From the NCBI GenBank assembly GCA_963782185.1, contig CAWAJB010000003.1, forward strand, positions 1 through 64,000: 64,000 nucleotides of DNA, written 5' to 3'. Position numbers and translations under genes: made by a program. The DNA comes from RYN-230 sp963782185. Its GTDB lineage: Bacteria > Actinomycetota > Actinomycetes > Streptosporangiales > Streptosporangiaceae. The notes under the pieces were generated by a model. That model was not told where the DNA came from and ran no database searches. It saw only the letters and a program-made list of their open reading frames with translations. Below, one piece after another: positions 44,733 through 54,509 of this stretch (the first letter of the stretch is position 1; every line of letters starts with the position of its first letter).

Positions 44733-46982
44733 GTGAGCGGCGCCCTGGACACCGTGGGCCGCGCGGCCGCCACCCCCGGCCAGCCTCAGCCCTACGCCGA
44801 GCTCGGCCTGACCAGCGAGGAGTACGCGCGGATCGGCGAGCTGCTGGGCCGCAGGCCGACCGACGCGGAGCTGGCGATCTATTCGGTGATGTGGAGCGAG
44901 CACTGCTCCTACAAGTCGTCCAAGGTGCACCTGCGCCGCTTCGGCGAGACCGCGCCACCGTCGGCGGCCCTGCTCGCCGGGATCGGCCAGAACGCGGGCG
45001 TGGTGGACATCGGCCAGGGGTACGCGGTCACGTTCAAGGCCGAGTCGCACAACCACCCCTCCTACGTGGAGCCGTTCCAGGGCGCGGCGACCGGCGTGGG
45101 CGGGATCGTCCGCGACATCCTGGCCATGGGCGCCCGCCCGGTCGCGGTGATGGACTCGCTGCGGTTCGGGCCCGCGGACGCGCCGGATACCCGCCGGGTG
45201 CTGCCCGGGGTGGTGTCCGGCATCTCGTTCTACGGCAACTGCCTCGGCCTGCCCAACATCGGCGGCGAGCTGGCCTTCGACCCCTGCTACCGCGGGAATC
45301 CGCTGGTCAACGCGCTGTGCGTCGGGGTCATGCGGCACGAGGACCTCAAGCTCGCCGCGGCCCGGGGGGCCGGCAGCAAGGTGATCCTGTTCGGCTCCCG
45401 GACCGGCCCGGACGGCATCGGCGGCGCTTCGGTGCTGGCCAGCGCGACGTTCGGGGCAGGCGAGGCGGCTAAGCGGCCCAGCGTCCAGGTCGGCGACCCG
45501 TTCATGGAGAAGCTCCTGATCGAGTGCTGCCTGGAGCTGTACGCGGCCGGCCTGGTGACCGGCATCCAGGACCTGGGTGCGGCCGGAGTCGCGTGCGCCA
45601 CGACCGAGCTGGCCGCGGGCGGCGGCAGCGGCATGCACGTGGACCTCGATGTGATCCCGCTGCGCGACCCGGCGCTCGGCCCGGCCGAGATCTTGATGAG
45701 TGAGTCGCAGGAACGCATGATGGCCGTGGTCGAGCCGGCCAGCGTGGGCCGCTTCGCGGAGGTTTGCGCCCGCTGGGGCGTGCTGGCCACGGTGATCGGC
45801 GAGGTCACCGGCACCGGCCGGCTGGAGATGACCTGGCGCGGCGAGCAGGTGGTGGACATCCCGCCGGCCAGCGCCGCCGACGAGGGCCCGGTCTACCGCC
45901 GGCCCATCCAGCGCCCGGCCGGCCAGGACGCGCTGCTGGCCGCCGACCCGGCCGCGCTGCCGCGCCCGGAGGGTGGCCCCGAGCTGCGGGCCACGCTGCT
46001 GTCCCTGCTGGCCTCGCCAGGGCTGGCCGACCCGGGCTGGGTCACCGAGCAGTACGACCGGCATGTGCGGGGCAACACGGTCCTCGCCATGCCCCACGAC
46101 GCCGGCGTGATCCGCATCGACGAGCAGACCGGCCTCGGGGTCGCGCTGGCCATGGACGGGAACGGCCGGTTCGGCCTGCTCGACCCCTACGCGGGGGCCC
46201 AGCTCGCGCTGGCCGAGGCGTACCGGAACGTGGCCACCACCGGCGCGGTGCCGCTCGCGGTGACCAACTGCCTCAACTTCGGCTCGCCCGAGGATCCCGG
46301 GGTCATGTGGCAGTTCAGCGAGGCGGTCCGCGGGCTCGCCGACGGATGCGCCGCGCTCGGGGTCCCCGTCACCGGGGGCAACGTCAGCTTCTACAACCAG
46401 ACCGACGAGACGCCGATCCATCCCACCCCCGTGGTCGGGGTGCTGGGCGTGCACGCCGACGTGACCCGCCGGGTGCCGGCCGGGCTGCGCACCGAGGGGG
46501 CGCTGATCGTGCTGCTGGGCCGGACCGCGGCCGAGTTCGGCGGCTCGGCCTGGGCCCAGGTGACTCACGGGCACTGCGGCGGGCGGCCCCCTGAGGTGGA
46601 CCTGGCCGCCGAACGGGCCCTGGCCGACGTGCTGACCGGGGCGGCCGCCGGCGGCCTGCTGGAGGCCGCGCACGACCTGTCGGAGGGCGGCCTGGCCATC
46701 GCGCTGGCCGAATGCTGCCTGGACCAGGGGGTTGGCTGCCAGGTGGCGCTGGCAGGTGACCTGTTCACCCAGCTGTTCAGCGAGTCGGCGGCGCGGGCCG
46801 TGGTCGCGGTCCGGCCGGGCTGCGAGCGGGCCTTCGCCGCGCTGGCTGCCCGGCACGGGGTGCCGGTCACCGAACTCGGCGTGGCCGGCGGGGACAGCCT
46901 GGTCGTCCAGGGCGGCTTCGCCATCCATGTGGATGAACTCGCCGCCGCCCACGCAGGAACGCTTCCAGCGCTCTTTGGCTAG
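44733..46982 (+). CDS. purL: FGAM synthase large subunit PurL
   Basis: This 749-aa PurL of the small, three-component type needs PurS and PurQ, both encoded just upstream. Diagnostic blocks are MWSEHCSYKSSK, FKAESHNHPS, VTGGNVSFYNQT and GGLLEAAHDLSEGGLA. It converts FGAR to FGAM using ATP. Start is GTG 44733 after CTGGGAGGC; the 120 bp after purQ hold no gene. Confidence 0.97.
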   Translation: MSGALDTVGRAAATPGQPQPYAELGLTSEEYARIGELLGRRPTDAELAIYSVMWSEHCSYKSSKVHLRRFGETAPPSAALLAGIGQNAGVVDIGQGYAVTFKAESHNHPSYVEPFQGAATGVGGIVRDILAMGARPVAVMDSLRFGPADAPDTRRVLPGVVSGISFYGNCLGLPNIGGELAFDPCYRGNPLVNALCVGVMRHEDLKLAAARGAGSKVILFGSRTGPDGIGGASVLASATFGAGEAAKRPSVQVGDPFMEKLLIECCLELYAAGLVTGIQDLGAAGVACATTELAAGGGSGMHVDLDVIPLRDPALGPAEILMSESQERMMAVVEPASVGRFAEVCARWGVLATVIGEVTGTGRLEMTWRGEQVVDIPPASAADEGPVYRRPIQRPAGQDALLAADPAALPRPEGGPELRATLLSLLASPGLADPGWVTEQYDRHVRGNTVLAMPHDAGVIRIDEQTGLGVALAMDGNGRFGLLDPYAGAQLALAEAYRNVATTGAVPLAVTNCLNFGSPEDPGVMWQFSEAVRGLADGCAALGVPVTGGNVSFYNQTDETPIHPTPVVGVLGVHADVTRRVPAGLRTEGALIVLLGRTAAEFGGSAWAQVTHGHCGGRPPEVDLAAERALADVLTGAAAGGLLEAAHDLSEGGLAIALAECCLDQGVGCQVALAGDLFTQLFSESAARAVVAVRPGCERAFAALAARHGVPVTELGVAGGDSLVVQGGFAIHVDELAAAHAGTLPALFG

Positions 46983-46997
46983 CTTTCTGGCCAGCCT

Positions 46998-47651
46998 TCA
47001 GAACGCCGACCAGAACATCACCAGCTGCTGCCACGGCTTGCCGGTGCCGCACTTCTGCATTTCCGTCACCACGGACCCGCCCGCCGACGCGGTGCCCAGT
47101 CCCAGGCAGCGCCCGTTGGACGCGCTGCGCAGCGCCCAGTAGTCCCGGCCATGCGCGTCGGTCCGCTCGAAAGGGTGATACCACCGCTGGTCGAGCCGCG
47201 TGTCACAGGGCGCCAGCTGCGCGGTCGACTGGGAGCCGCGGCCCACCGCGGTCAGGCACTGCCCGGTCGAGGAGGACAGCAGGACGAGCCCGCCGCCACT
47301 CATCTCGTCGGCCTGCCACTGCTGGCCGGGCTGCACGGCCTCGCCACCACCGCTGCTGGGGGTGAACAGGAGCCCGCCCGCCCCCCCGGACAGCAGCGTC
47401 GCGGACGAGCCGGCGGAGCCGGCCTGGCCGGTGCGGCCCAGGTTGGCCAGGCCCACCGACTGCTGGCTGGTGATCTTGTTCGACAGCCGGACCTGCCCCC
47501 GCTGTGCCGCGCTGGTGCTCCTGGAATGCAGGAATGCGACCACGCCCACGCTGACCAGGACCGCCAGCACCACGGTGGCACTGACCAGGACGGCAGCCGT
47601 GGCCCGCGATCTGCCCTTGCCCCTTCGCCCGGGACCGCGAATCCCTGCCAT
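46998..47651 (-). CDS. Membrane-anchored ricin-B-like lectin domain protein
   Basis: This 217-aa protein has a basic N-terminus, one membrane helix (about 18-42) and an extracellular domain with QxW-type motifs: STGQCLTAVGRG, RLDQRWYHPF, NGRCLGLGTAS and GKPWQQLVMFW. This fits a RICIN beta-trefoil that binds carbohydrate. It is convergent with purL, 15 bp away, and starts at ATG 47651. Confidence 0.75.
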   Translation of the reverse strand: MAGIRGPGRRGKGRSRATAAVLVSATVVLAVLVSVGVVAFLHSRSTSAAQRGQVRLSNKITSQQSVGLANLGRTGQAGSAGSSATLLSGGAGGLLFTPSSGGGEAVQPGQQWQADEMSGGGLVLLSSSTGQCLTAVGRGSQSTAQLAPCDTRLDQRWYHPFERTDAHGRDYWALRSASNGRCLGLGTASAGGSVVTEMQKCGTGKPWQQLVMFWSAF

Positions 47652-47799
47652 AAGGATGACGATTACTGGCTCATGGCCGCTTAGGCCAGCAATATGGAGA
47701 AATCGCTCGAATCACGATATATGACGTCACCCAGCGGGCCCGGTTGTCTACGCGGTGTCCCGGATCGCGAAGGTTCGGGTCACGGTACGTTAGGCGCTG

Positions 47800-48279
47800 A
47801 TGCCTCCCCGCCGCCCCGATGCCCAGCGACTGCTCGCCGCCCTGGACGCGCAGCGCCTGGCGCTGGGCCAGGATCCGTGGGCGGGCCCGGCCGAGCCCGC
47901 GGCGGCGGGCCGGGCGCTGGCCTTCGCGGTGCTCGGGGCGCTGGAGGCGGGCGTGGAGCCGCAGCGGGAGGCGATCCGGGCCGCGGTCACCTACCTGCTC
48001 GGGCTGCTCGCCTCCGACGCGCCCGGCCGTGCGGTGGAGGTCAGGGTTCCGCCGTACGCCGCGGTCCAGGCCGTCGCCGGGCCGCGGCACACCCGGGGCA
48101 CCCCGCCGAACGTGGTGGAGACCGACCCTGTGACCTGGGTCAGGCTGGCCCTGGGCCGGCTGTCCTGGCCCCAGGCCCGGGAGGCCGGGCTGGTCAGCGC
48201 CAGCGGGCCGCGGGCCGACCTGTCGCAGTGGTTGCCGCTCCTGCGCGGCACGACCAGGGCCTCGCCATCATTAGACTGA
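47800..48279 (+). CDS. Sterol-carrier-family protein
   Basis: A 159-aa protein with a helical N-terminus and a C-terminal SCP2-like portion (VEVRVPPYAAVQAVAG, PPNVVETDPVTWVRLALGRLSW). It is commonly found directly before purF in actinobacteria. It ends five bases before the purF start. The function is unknown; lipid binding is inferred. Confidence 0.82.
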   Translation: MPPRRPDAQRLLAALDAQRLALGQDPWAGPAEPAAAGRALAFAVLGALEAGVEPQREAIRAAVTYLLGLLASDAPGRAVEVRVPPYAAVQAVAGPRHTRGTPPNVVETDPVTWVRLALGRLSWPQAREAGLVSASGPRADLSQWLPLLRGTTRASPSLD

Positions 48280-48283
48280 CCGC

Positions 48284-49753
48284 GTGGTCAACCCCGATGG
48301 CCGACTGACGGACGACGTGGATCCCGGAGACCGGCCTCCTCGGGACGCATGCGGAGTCTTCGGCGTGTGGTCCCCCGGTGAGGAAGTCGCCAAGCTGGCC
48401 TACTTCGGTCTCTACGCCCTGCAGCACCGCGGCCAGGAGTCCGCCGGCATCGCCGTCAGTGACGGCGACCGGATCGTGGTGTACAAGGACATGGGCCTGG
48501 TGGCCCAGGTCTTCGACGAGGCCGCGCTGTCCACGCTGCGCGGTTACATCGCGGTCGGGCACTGCCGGTACTCCACCAGCGGCGCCTCGACCTGGGAGAA
48601 CGCGCAGCCCACGTTCCGGTCCACGCCGGCCGCCAGCCTGGCCCTGGGCCACAACGGCAACCTGATCAACACCCTCGAGCTGGCGGCGATCGCCAGCGGT
48701 GCCGACGCCGAGCGCGGGGCCGGCGGCCAGCGGGCCACGACCGACACGGACGTGCTCACGGCGCTGTTCGCCGACCCGCGGATGGCCAGCGTCGAGGACA
48801 GTGCCCTGGCCGCGCTGCCGCTGGTGCGCGGGGCCTACTCGCTGGTGTTCATGGACGAGCACACCCTGTACGCGGCCCGCGACCCGCAGGGCTTCCGGCC
48901 CCTGGTGCTGGGCCGCCTGGCCGCCGGCTGGGTGGTGGCCAGCGAGACCGCGGCCCTGGACATCGTGGGTGCGGCGTTCGTCCGGGAAGTCGAGCCGGGC
49001 GAGCTGGTCACCATCGACGAGCGCGGGGTCAGGTCGCGGCACTTCGCCCGGCCGCACCCGGCGGGCTGCCTGTTCGAGTACGTCTACCTGGCCCGCCCGG
49101 ACACGGCCATCGCCGGGCGCAGCGTGCAGGCCACCCGGGTCCAGGTCGGCCGCATGCTGGCCGCCGAGCACCCGGTCGAGGCGGACCTGGTCATCCCGGT
49201 GCCGGAGTCGGGCACCCCGGCCGCCATCGGGTACGCCCAGGCCAGCGGCATCCCCTACGGGCAGGGCCTGGTCAAGAACTCTTACGTGGGGCGGACGTTC
49301 ATCCAGCCCAGCCAGACGATCCGGCAGCGTGGCATCCGGCTCAAGCTGAACCCGCTGCGGGAGGTCATCGCCGGGCAGCGGGTCGTCGTGGTCGACGACT
49401 CGATCGTCCGGGGCAACACCCAGCAGGCCATCGTGGCCATGCTCCGCGAGGCGGGCGCCGCCGAGGTGCACGTGCGGATCTCCAGCCCGCCGGTGGCCTG
49501 GCCCTGCTTCTACGGGATCGACTTCGCGACGCGGGCCGAGCTGATCGCGGGCGGTTCCACGGTCGAGGAGATCCGCGACTCGATCGGGGCCGACTCACTG
49601 GGCTTCATCTCGCTGGACGGCCTCACCGAGGCGACCACGATCCCGGCGGGGCGGCTGTGCCGGGCCTGCTTCGACGGCCAGTACCCGATCCCGGTCGCGG
49701 AGGCCGAGCGGGGCAAGCACCTGCTGGAGATCACCCCCCCGGTCCTGTCATGA
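48284..49753 (+). CDS. purF: Amidophosphoribosyltransferase PurF
   Basis: This 489-aa enzyme catalyses the first committed step of purine synthesis. A 22-residue propeptide precedes nucleophile C23 in DACGVFG. The N-terminal glutaminase has GHCRYSTSGAS and GHNGNLIN, and the PRPP loop is VVVVDDSIVRGNT. C-terminal cysteines (WPCFYGID, CRACFDGQYP) suggest the iron-sulfur type. GTG 48284 start; the stop overlaps purM by ATGA. Confidence 0.97.
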   Translation: MVNPDGRLTDDVDPGDRPPRDACGVFGVWSPGEEVAKLAYFGLYALQHRGQESAGIAVSDGDRIVVYKDMGLVAQVFDEAALSTLRGYIAVGHCRYSTSGASTWENAQPTFRSTPAASLALGHNGNLINTLELAAIASGADAERGAGGQRATTDTDVLTALFADPRMASVEDSALAALPLVRGAYSLVFMDEHTLYAARDPQGFRPLVLGRLAAGWVVASETAALDIVGAAFVREVEPGELVTIDERGVRSRHFARPHPAGCLFEYVYLARPDTAIAGRSVQATRVQVGRMLAAEHPVEADLVIPVPESGTPAAIGYAQASGIPYGQGLVKNSYVGRTFIQPSQTIRQRGIRLKLNPLREVIAGQRVVVVDDSIVRGNTQQAIVAMLREAGAAEVHVRISSPPVAWPCFYGIDFATRAELIAGGSTVEEIRDSIGADSLGFISLDGLTEATTIPAGRLCRACFDGQYPIPVAEAERGKHLLEITPPVLS

Positions 49754-50799
49754 CGAGTTCGTACCGTGACGCGGGCGTGGATATCGCCGCGGGTGAGCGG
49801 GCCGTGGACCTGATGCGCGCGTCGATCGCCCGGACCAGCGGCCCGGAGGTAGTTGGCGGCCTGGGCGGGTTCGCGGGGCTGTTCGACGCCACCCGGCTGA
49901 CCACGATGCGGCGGCCGCTGCTGGCCACCTCGACCGACGGGGTGGGCACCAAGGTGCTGATCGCCAGCCGGCTCGGGATCTACGACACGGTCGGCATCGA
50001 CCTGGTCGGGATGGTCGTGGACGACCTGGTGGTGTGCGGGGCGCAGCCGCTGTTCATGACCGACTACATGGTCTTCGGCTCCCTCCAGCCGGAACGCGCC
50101 GCGGCCATCCTGTCCGGCGTGGCTGAGGGGTGCGTCCAGGCCGGCTGCGCCCTGATCGGGGGGGAGACGGCCGAGCATCCGGGTCATTTCGGGCCGGACG
50201 ACTTCGACCTGGCCGGCGCGGCCACCGGGGTGGTCGATCAGGACGATCTGCTCGGCCCGCACCTCGTGCAGCCCGGCGACGTGGTGGTGGCGCTGGGCTC
50301 CTCAGGCCTGCACTCCAACGGTTTCTCCCTGGTCCGGCGGGTGCTGGACCAGGCCGGGCTGGACCTGGCGGCCGAGTTCCCCGAGCTCTCCGGGACCCTG
50401 GGCGCCGCGCTGCTGACCCCGACCCGCATCTACGCCCGCGACTGCCTGGCCCTGGCCGCAGGCTGCGACGTGCACGCCTACGCCCACATCACCGGCGGCG
50501 GGCTGGCCGCCAACCTGGCCCGGGTGCTGCCCGCGGGGGCCGACGCGGTCCTGGACCGGGGGAGCTGGCGGCCACCAGCCGTGTTCGGCCTGCTCGCGGA
50601 CCGTGGCGGGGTGGCGGCGGCCGAGATGGAACACGTGTTCAACATGGGCATCGGCATGGCCGCGGTGCTCGCCCGCGCGGACGCCGACAGCGCCATCGGC
50701 ACGCTTTCCGGCCGCGGCATCCCGGCGTGGGCGCTCGGCGAGATAGTACCCGGCACGGGGACCGCCCGGCTGGCCGGGCGGCATCCGCGGGGAATCTAG
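49750..50799 (+). CDS. purM: Phosphoribosylformylglycinamidine cyclo-ligase PurM
   Basis: This 349-aa AIR synthetase starts at ATG 49750 within the purF stop. Blocks GGLGGFAGLF, LLATSTDGVGTK, GIDLVGMVVDDLV, LIGGETAEHPG and YAHITGGGLAANL are diagnostic. It forms AIR from FGAM and is translationally coupled to purF. Confidence 0.97.
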   Translation: MTSSYRDAGVDIAAGERAVDLMRASIARTSGPEVVGGLGGFAGLFDATRLTTMRRPLLATSTDGVGTKVLIASRLGIYDTVGIDLVGMVVDDLVVCGAQPLFMTDYMVFGSLQPERAAAILSGVAEGCVQAGCALIGGETAEHPGHFGPDDFDLAGAATGVVDQDDLLGPHLVQPGDVVVALGSSGLHSNGFSLVRRVLDQAGLDLAAEFPELSGTLGAALLTPTRIYARDCLALAAGCDVHAYAHITGGGLAANLARVLPAGADAVLDRGSWRPPAVFGLLADRGGVAAAEMEHVFNMGIGMAAVLARADADSAIGTLSGRGIPAWALGEIVPGTGTARLAGRHPRGI

Positions 50800-50812
50800 C
50801 CCGCCTCAGCCT

Positions 50813-51046
50813 CTATCCGTTGCCGTAACCGAGGTACTCGTCGTCCTCGTCTTCATCGTCGTCGGCGTCATCGTCGTCAGCGTCATCCGCATAACGTCCT
50901 GCGACGTAGGGATCACCATCTGTTTCCCCACCGTCCCTGCCGACACCCAGCTCAGTCCGCAGCCGGTCAAGGTCCGTGCCGCCGCTGTTGTACTTCAGCT
51001 GGCGTGCCACCTTTACCTGCTTGGCCTTGGCTCGGCCGCGCCCCAT
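50813..51046 (-). CDS. DUF3073 small acidic-tail protein
   Basis: This 77-aa protein begins MGRGRAKAKQVKVARQLKY at ATG 51046 (GAGGGGG upstream) and ends in a long Asp-rich tail. The family is conserved next to purM in actinobacteria. A basic head plus acidic tail suggests nucleic-acid or ribosome association; the function is unknown. It is convergent with purM. Confidence 0.92.
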   Translation of the reverse strand: MGRGRAKAKQVKVARQLKYNSGGTDLDRLRTELGVGRDGGETDGDPYVAGRYADDADDDDADDDEDEDDEYLGYGNG

Positions 51047-51308
51047 TGGCTCGACCCCCTCGAACATGCGGAGCCACTCTCGGGCTCCTGCTCCCTGCGC
51101 TGATGACCTGCGGCTTTACGCATGCAGGACGGCCCGTCGCCACTTCACCGCTTGAGGTGCGACGCGCTTCCAGCTTGCGTACACACCCAACCGTACCTGC
51201 TTTGCGCCGTAAGCGCCTCTACAGGATGCGAGCAGGCCCGATTGACCCTCATCAATTCCTGCCCGGCGGCCCGGCCGGATACCCCTGCCGGGGAGGGCGG
51301 GCGAAGCC

Positions 51309-52406
51309 TCACTTACCCAGCCAGATACCCCGCAGCCTGCCCACCTCGGACATCCGGCGCTCGGCCAGACGGTCGGCGGCGACCGCCGGCGGCACTCCCT
51401 CGGTGTCGGCCAGCGCGAAGATCTGCCTGGTCGTGCCGTAAATCTGCGCGGCCCGGGCCTGAGCCCGGTCGAAGTTGAACCCGGCCAGCTCGTCGGAGAC
51501 CTGGATCACGCCCCCCGCGTTGACCACGTAGTCGGGGGCGTACAGGACGCCCCGATCGGCGAGCAGTTTCTCGATCCCCGGGTGGGCCAGCTGGTTGTTG
51601 GCCCCGCCGCAGACGATGCTGGCCCGCAGGGCCGCCACGGTGTCATCATCCAGTGCGCCACCGAGCGCGCACGGGGCGTAGACGTCCAGCTGCTGGGCCA
51701 GGAGCTCAGCCCGGTCCGGCACCACCTGCACGCCCGGGTGGACGGCCACGACCCGGCTGAGCGCAGCCGGGTCCACGTCGCAGATCACGGCCGACGCGCC
51801 CGCCTCGGCCAGGAGGGTGACCAGCCGCCGCCCGACCTTGCCGACACCCTCCACGCCGACCAGGCGCCCGTCCAGGCTGGGGCTGCCCCAGCGGTGCTCG
51901 GCGGCGGCCCGCATGCCCTGGAAGACTCCGAACGCGGTGAGCACGGAGGAGTCGCCCGCGCCGCCGTTCGGTACTGTCCGCCCGGTCACGTAGCCGGATT
52001 CCCGGGCGATGAGGTCCATGTCCTCGCTGTAGGTGCCGATGTCACACGCGGTGATGTAGCGGCCGCCGAGCGACTCGAGGAAGCGGCCGTAGGCGCGCAG
52101 CAGCGCCTCGGACTTCTGCGTGGCGGGATCGCCGATGATCACGGCCTTGCCGCCCCCGTGGTCCAGGCCCGCTATCGCGTTCTTGTAGGCCATGGCCCGC
52201 GACAGGTTCAGCACGTCGGCTAGCGCCGTGTCCTCGTCCGGGTAGGGGTAGAAACGGGTCCCGCCGAGCGCGGGGCCGAGCGCGGTCGAGTAGATGGCGA
52301 TGATGGCCTTCAGCCCGCTGTGCCGGTCCTGGCAGAAGACGACCTGCTCGTGCCGCGGATCGGTGCTGGAGTTCAGGGCGTTCGGAGGGGGGAACACGTT
52401 CGTCAC
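51309..52406 (-). CDS. Leucine/valine dehydrogenase (Glu/Leu/Phe/Val dehydrogenase family)
   Basis: This 365-aa enzyme has catalytic K75 in YKNAIAGLDHGGGK (second Lys K87) and the NAD fold GVEGVGKVGRRL. It deaminates branched-chain amino acids to 2-oxoacids, which feed the E1-E2 complex encoded about 10 kb away. GTG 52406 is chosen at the family N-terminus (VTNVFPPPNAL); GAGG lies upstream. In Streptomyces the equivalent gene (vdh) also neighbours bldC. Confidence 0.93.
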   Translation of the reverse strand: MTNVFPPPNALNSSTDPRHEQVVFCQDRHSGLKAIIAIYSTALGPALGGTRFYPYPDEDTALADVLNLSRAMAYKNAIAGLDHGGGKAVIIGDPATQKSEALLRAYGRFLESLGGRYITACDIGTYSEDMDLIARESGYVTGRTVPNGGAGDSSVLTAFGVFQGMRAAAEHRWGSPSLDGRLVGVEGVGKVGRRLVTLLAEAGASAVICDVDPAALSRVVAVHPGVQVVPDRAELLAQQLDVYAPCALGGALDDDTVAALRASIVCGGANNQLAHPGIEKLLADRGVLYAPDYVVNAGGVIQVSDELAGFNFDRAQARAAQIYGTTRQIFALADTEGVPPAVAADRLAERRMSEVGRLRGIWLGK

Positions 52407-52577
52407 GGTAGTGACTGCCTCTCGCGTTCTATGGGTGCGTTGACCTGCGCAAACGTCAGGCCGGGCAGCCTGGGGTGGGGCCGTCCCGGATCTGACACTA
52501 TCGCTGCGGCGGACCAGTGACGATGTCGTTATCAGCAGGACATGTACCGCGGTACGCCACCGTGCCACGATGCGAAC

Positions 52578-53519
52578 GTGCGACCCTACGCGGCCTATCT
52601 GCGCGTCTATGAGCCCCTCTCCGCGTTCAGCGATGCGGAGGGCCGGTACTGGTCGGAGTACGCGGCCTCCGCGGCGCGGCCGCGGCGCGCGTCCGCGCTG
52701 GACGCGGAGCAGGCCGAGGCGCTCGGCAGGCTGATCGCCACGCCGCCGATCGCGGCGCCGCGGCGGGAGAGCGCTCAGGCGTACGTCCGCTGGGCGGACG
52801 GTGTCACCTACATCTGTCCCTGGCAGACCCGGCTGCGGTCCTGGCTCGAGCTGGCCCGGCTGCGCTCCACCGCACGTCCGCTGCTGTCCGCCGCGTTCGC
52901 GGCGGGCCAGGCCGACGAGGCGCTGCGTGACTTCGCCTCGTGGCAGGGCCAGGCGTCGTCGCTGCGGATCTTCACCCAGTCCTGCACCTGGGCCGTCCCG
53001 CCCGGCTGGTTCGTGCCGTTCGCTCCTGAGGAGCGGTGGCTCGTGCTGGGCGGGGCCAGCGAGGCCGACGGCCGTGGCCCGGCTACCGCCGCGGGGACCC
53101 GGACGCTCAGCTACGCCACGGCCATGTCGCAGGCCCGGCGGCGGATTGCCCGGGCCCTGAACGCACTGCGGCGTACCAGCGGCGACGCCTTAACGAGCCC
53201 GCCCGGCGCGGCCGGCGGCGGGGGTGACGCGGGCGAGTCCGGCGGCCGGGACGGCCTGGGCCCGGCGCAGGCCACCGTGGAGATCGCCCAGATCGGCCGG
53301 TGGCTGGAGGAGTTCCATCCCCATTCGGTCGTGGAGCTGGATTACGGCGGCCTCGTGCACCTGCTCGACGACGATTCGCTGCGGGCTGACCAGTCGGCCG
53401 CGGAGGTGTCGGCGGCTATCAGCGCATGCCGGGAAGGCCAGCAGGACCTGGCCAGCGTCCTCTATCAGAGGCTGCGGAGCAGGTGGCGGGCACTGGAGTC
53501 ACTCGAAGCCGCCAACTGA
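52578..53519 (+). CDS. Conserved actinobacterial protein of unknown function
   Basis: A 313-aa protein begins at GTG 52578 (VRPYAAYLRVYEPL); the frame is open to 52542. It has a helical, Ala-rich middle, no membrane segments, and a conserved-looking C-terminus (ELDYGGLVHLLDDDSL, then VLYQRLRSRWRALESLE). It sits between the amino-acid dehydrogenase and bldC, the same order as in Streptomyces. No known domain recognised. Confidence 0.7.
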   Translation: MRPYAAYLRVYEPLSAFSDAEGRYWSEYAASAARPRRASALDAEQAEALGRLIATPPIAAPRRESAQAYVRWADGVTYICPWQTRLRSWLELARLRSTARPLLSAAFAAGQADEALRDFASWQGQASSLRIFTQSCTWAVPPGWFVPFAPEERWLVLGGASEADGRGPATAAGTRTLSYATAMSQARRRIARALNALRRTSGDALTSPPGAAGGGGDAGESGGRDGLGPAQATVEIAQIGRWLEEFHPHSVVELDYGGLVHLLDDDSLRADQSAAEVSAAISACREGQQDLASVLYQRLRSRWRALESLEAAN

Positions 53520-53777
53520 CTATCAGAGGACGACTTTCCTGATTCCACCCGTTGCAACGATACGTGTCGCTAGAATCACGCAGCGTGACGCATAACAGTG
53601 GAGCAACGGGGGCGACCTGTCACAGAATCTTTGCTCCTGGTGGTCGACTTGTCACCGCTGGTGATGGCAATATGGTCTCAGTGGGCCATATAGGACATCC
53701 ACGGCAGGCTCCGCCAGGAGCCAGGCACAGGAACAACCGCAGGATCGAAAACTGGTCCAAGAGGAGAGGCCGTAGAC

Positions 53778-53981
53778 ATGTCTGCACGTACACCCGAGGC
53801 CGAGCCGCTGTTGACCCCGGCTGAGGTCGCGACGATGTTCCGCGTTGATCCCAAGACGGTCACACGCTGGGCGAAGGCGGGAAAGCTGACCTCTATCCGG
53901 ACGCTGGGCGGACACCGCCGGTACCGGGAGACGGAGGTCCGCGCGCTCCTTGCGGGGATCCCGCAGCAGCGCTCGGAGTAG
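53778..53981 (+). CDS. bldC: Developmental regulator BldC
   Basis: A 67-aa single-domain MerR-like DNA-binding protein: LLTPAEVATMFRVDPKTVTR, WAKAGKLTSIRTLGGHRRY and REEVRALL-like end. BldC binds DNA cooperatively as head-to-tail oligomers and delays sporulation genes in Streptomyces. GAGGAGAGG precedes ATG 53778. Its presence suggests a differentiating actinomycete, although homologues occur in simpler ones. Confidence 0.96.
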   Translation: MSARTPEAEPLLTPAEVATMFRVDPKTVTRWAKAGKLTSIRTLGGHRRYRETEVRALLAGIPQQRSE

Positions 53982-53999
53982 GCCCGCACCACAGCACGG

Positions 54000-54069
54000 C
54001 ACGCAGTACCGGAAGTCACGCAGTACCGGAAGTACAGAAGTACACGCAGTACCGGAAGTACACGCAGTA
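54000..54069 (+). repeat. Imperfect direct repeats downstream of bldC
   Basis: ACGCAGTACCGGAAGTAC-type units of 17-18 bp occur about 3.5 times, with extra GTAC steps. The stretch 53982-54509 has no gene: it holds these repeats and the terminator at 54224. Confidence 0.8.
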
Positions 54070-54223
54070 CAGCACAACACGAGGGGGGTCGGCCCCGGCG
54101 GACAGCCGGGCCGGCGAGCGGCATACGCGCAGGTCGCTCGCAGGAGTTCGAGAGAACTGCCGGGGTCGATCCTGGGTCATCTCCCAGACGGGGAACCACA
54201 ATCTTCCCGGGACACGGGTGGCG

Positions 54224-54263
54224 AGACCGTGACTACTAAATGTAGTCACGGTCTAACTTTTTG
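54224..54263 (+). terminator. Rho-independent terminator
   Basis: AGACCGTGACTAC (54224-54236), loop TAAAT and the exact complement GTAGTCACGGTCT (54242-54254) are followed by AACTTTTT. A 13-bp perfect stem with a T-run is a classic intrinsic terminator on the plus strand. It lies about 240 bp after bldC and before the next gene. Confidence 0.88.
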
Positions 54264-54509
54264 TAACTGCCCTTGCTTAGAGCCGAGGTCCGCCATACTG
54301 GTCCCGGCCACTAGCCAGGTCTGCTGCTCGCCAGCGCCGCGGCTAGCTGGCACGGGCCGCCAGCCAGGGGGGAGGGCGGCTTGCCTGGCATCTGCCTTCC
54401 CGATGTCACGGCGCGTGCGGGGGCACGTTCCGGGGCGGGGCGTGATGCCACCGCCCGCCGGGGCCCGCAGGGCCAGGCGCGGCACCGCTTCTTAGGGGAG
54501 GATCGCACA

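Noticed and set aside
43728..46952. 1074-aa open frame on the minus strand opposite purQ/purL
   Set aside because: Classic high-GC antisense frame; purQ and purL are unmistakable on the plus strand.
54000..54069. Possible CRISPR array
   Set aside because: Units are contiguous tandem repeats without unique spacers.
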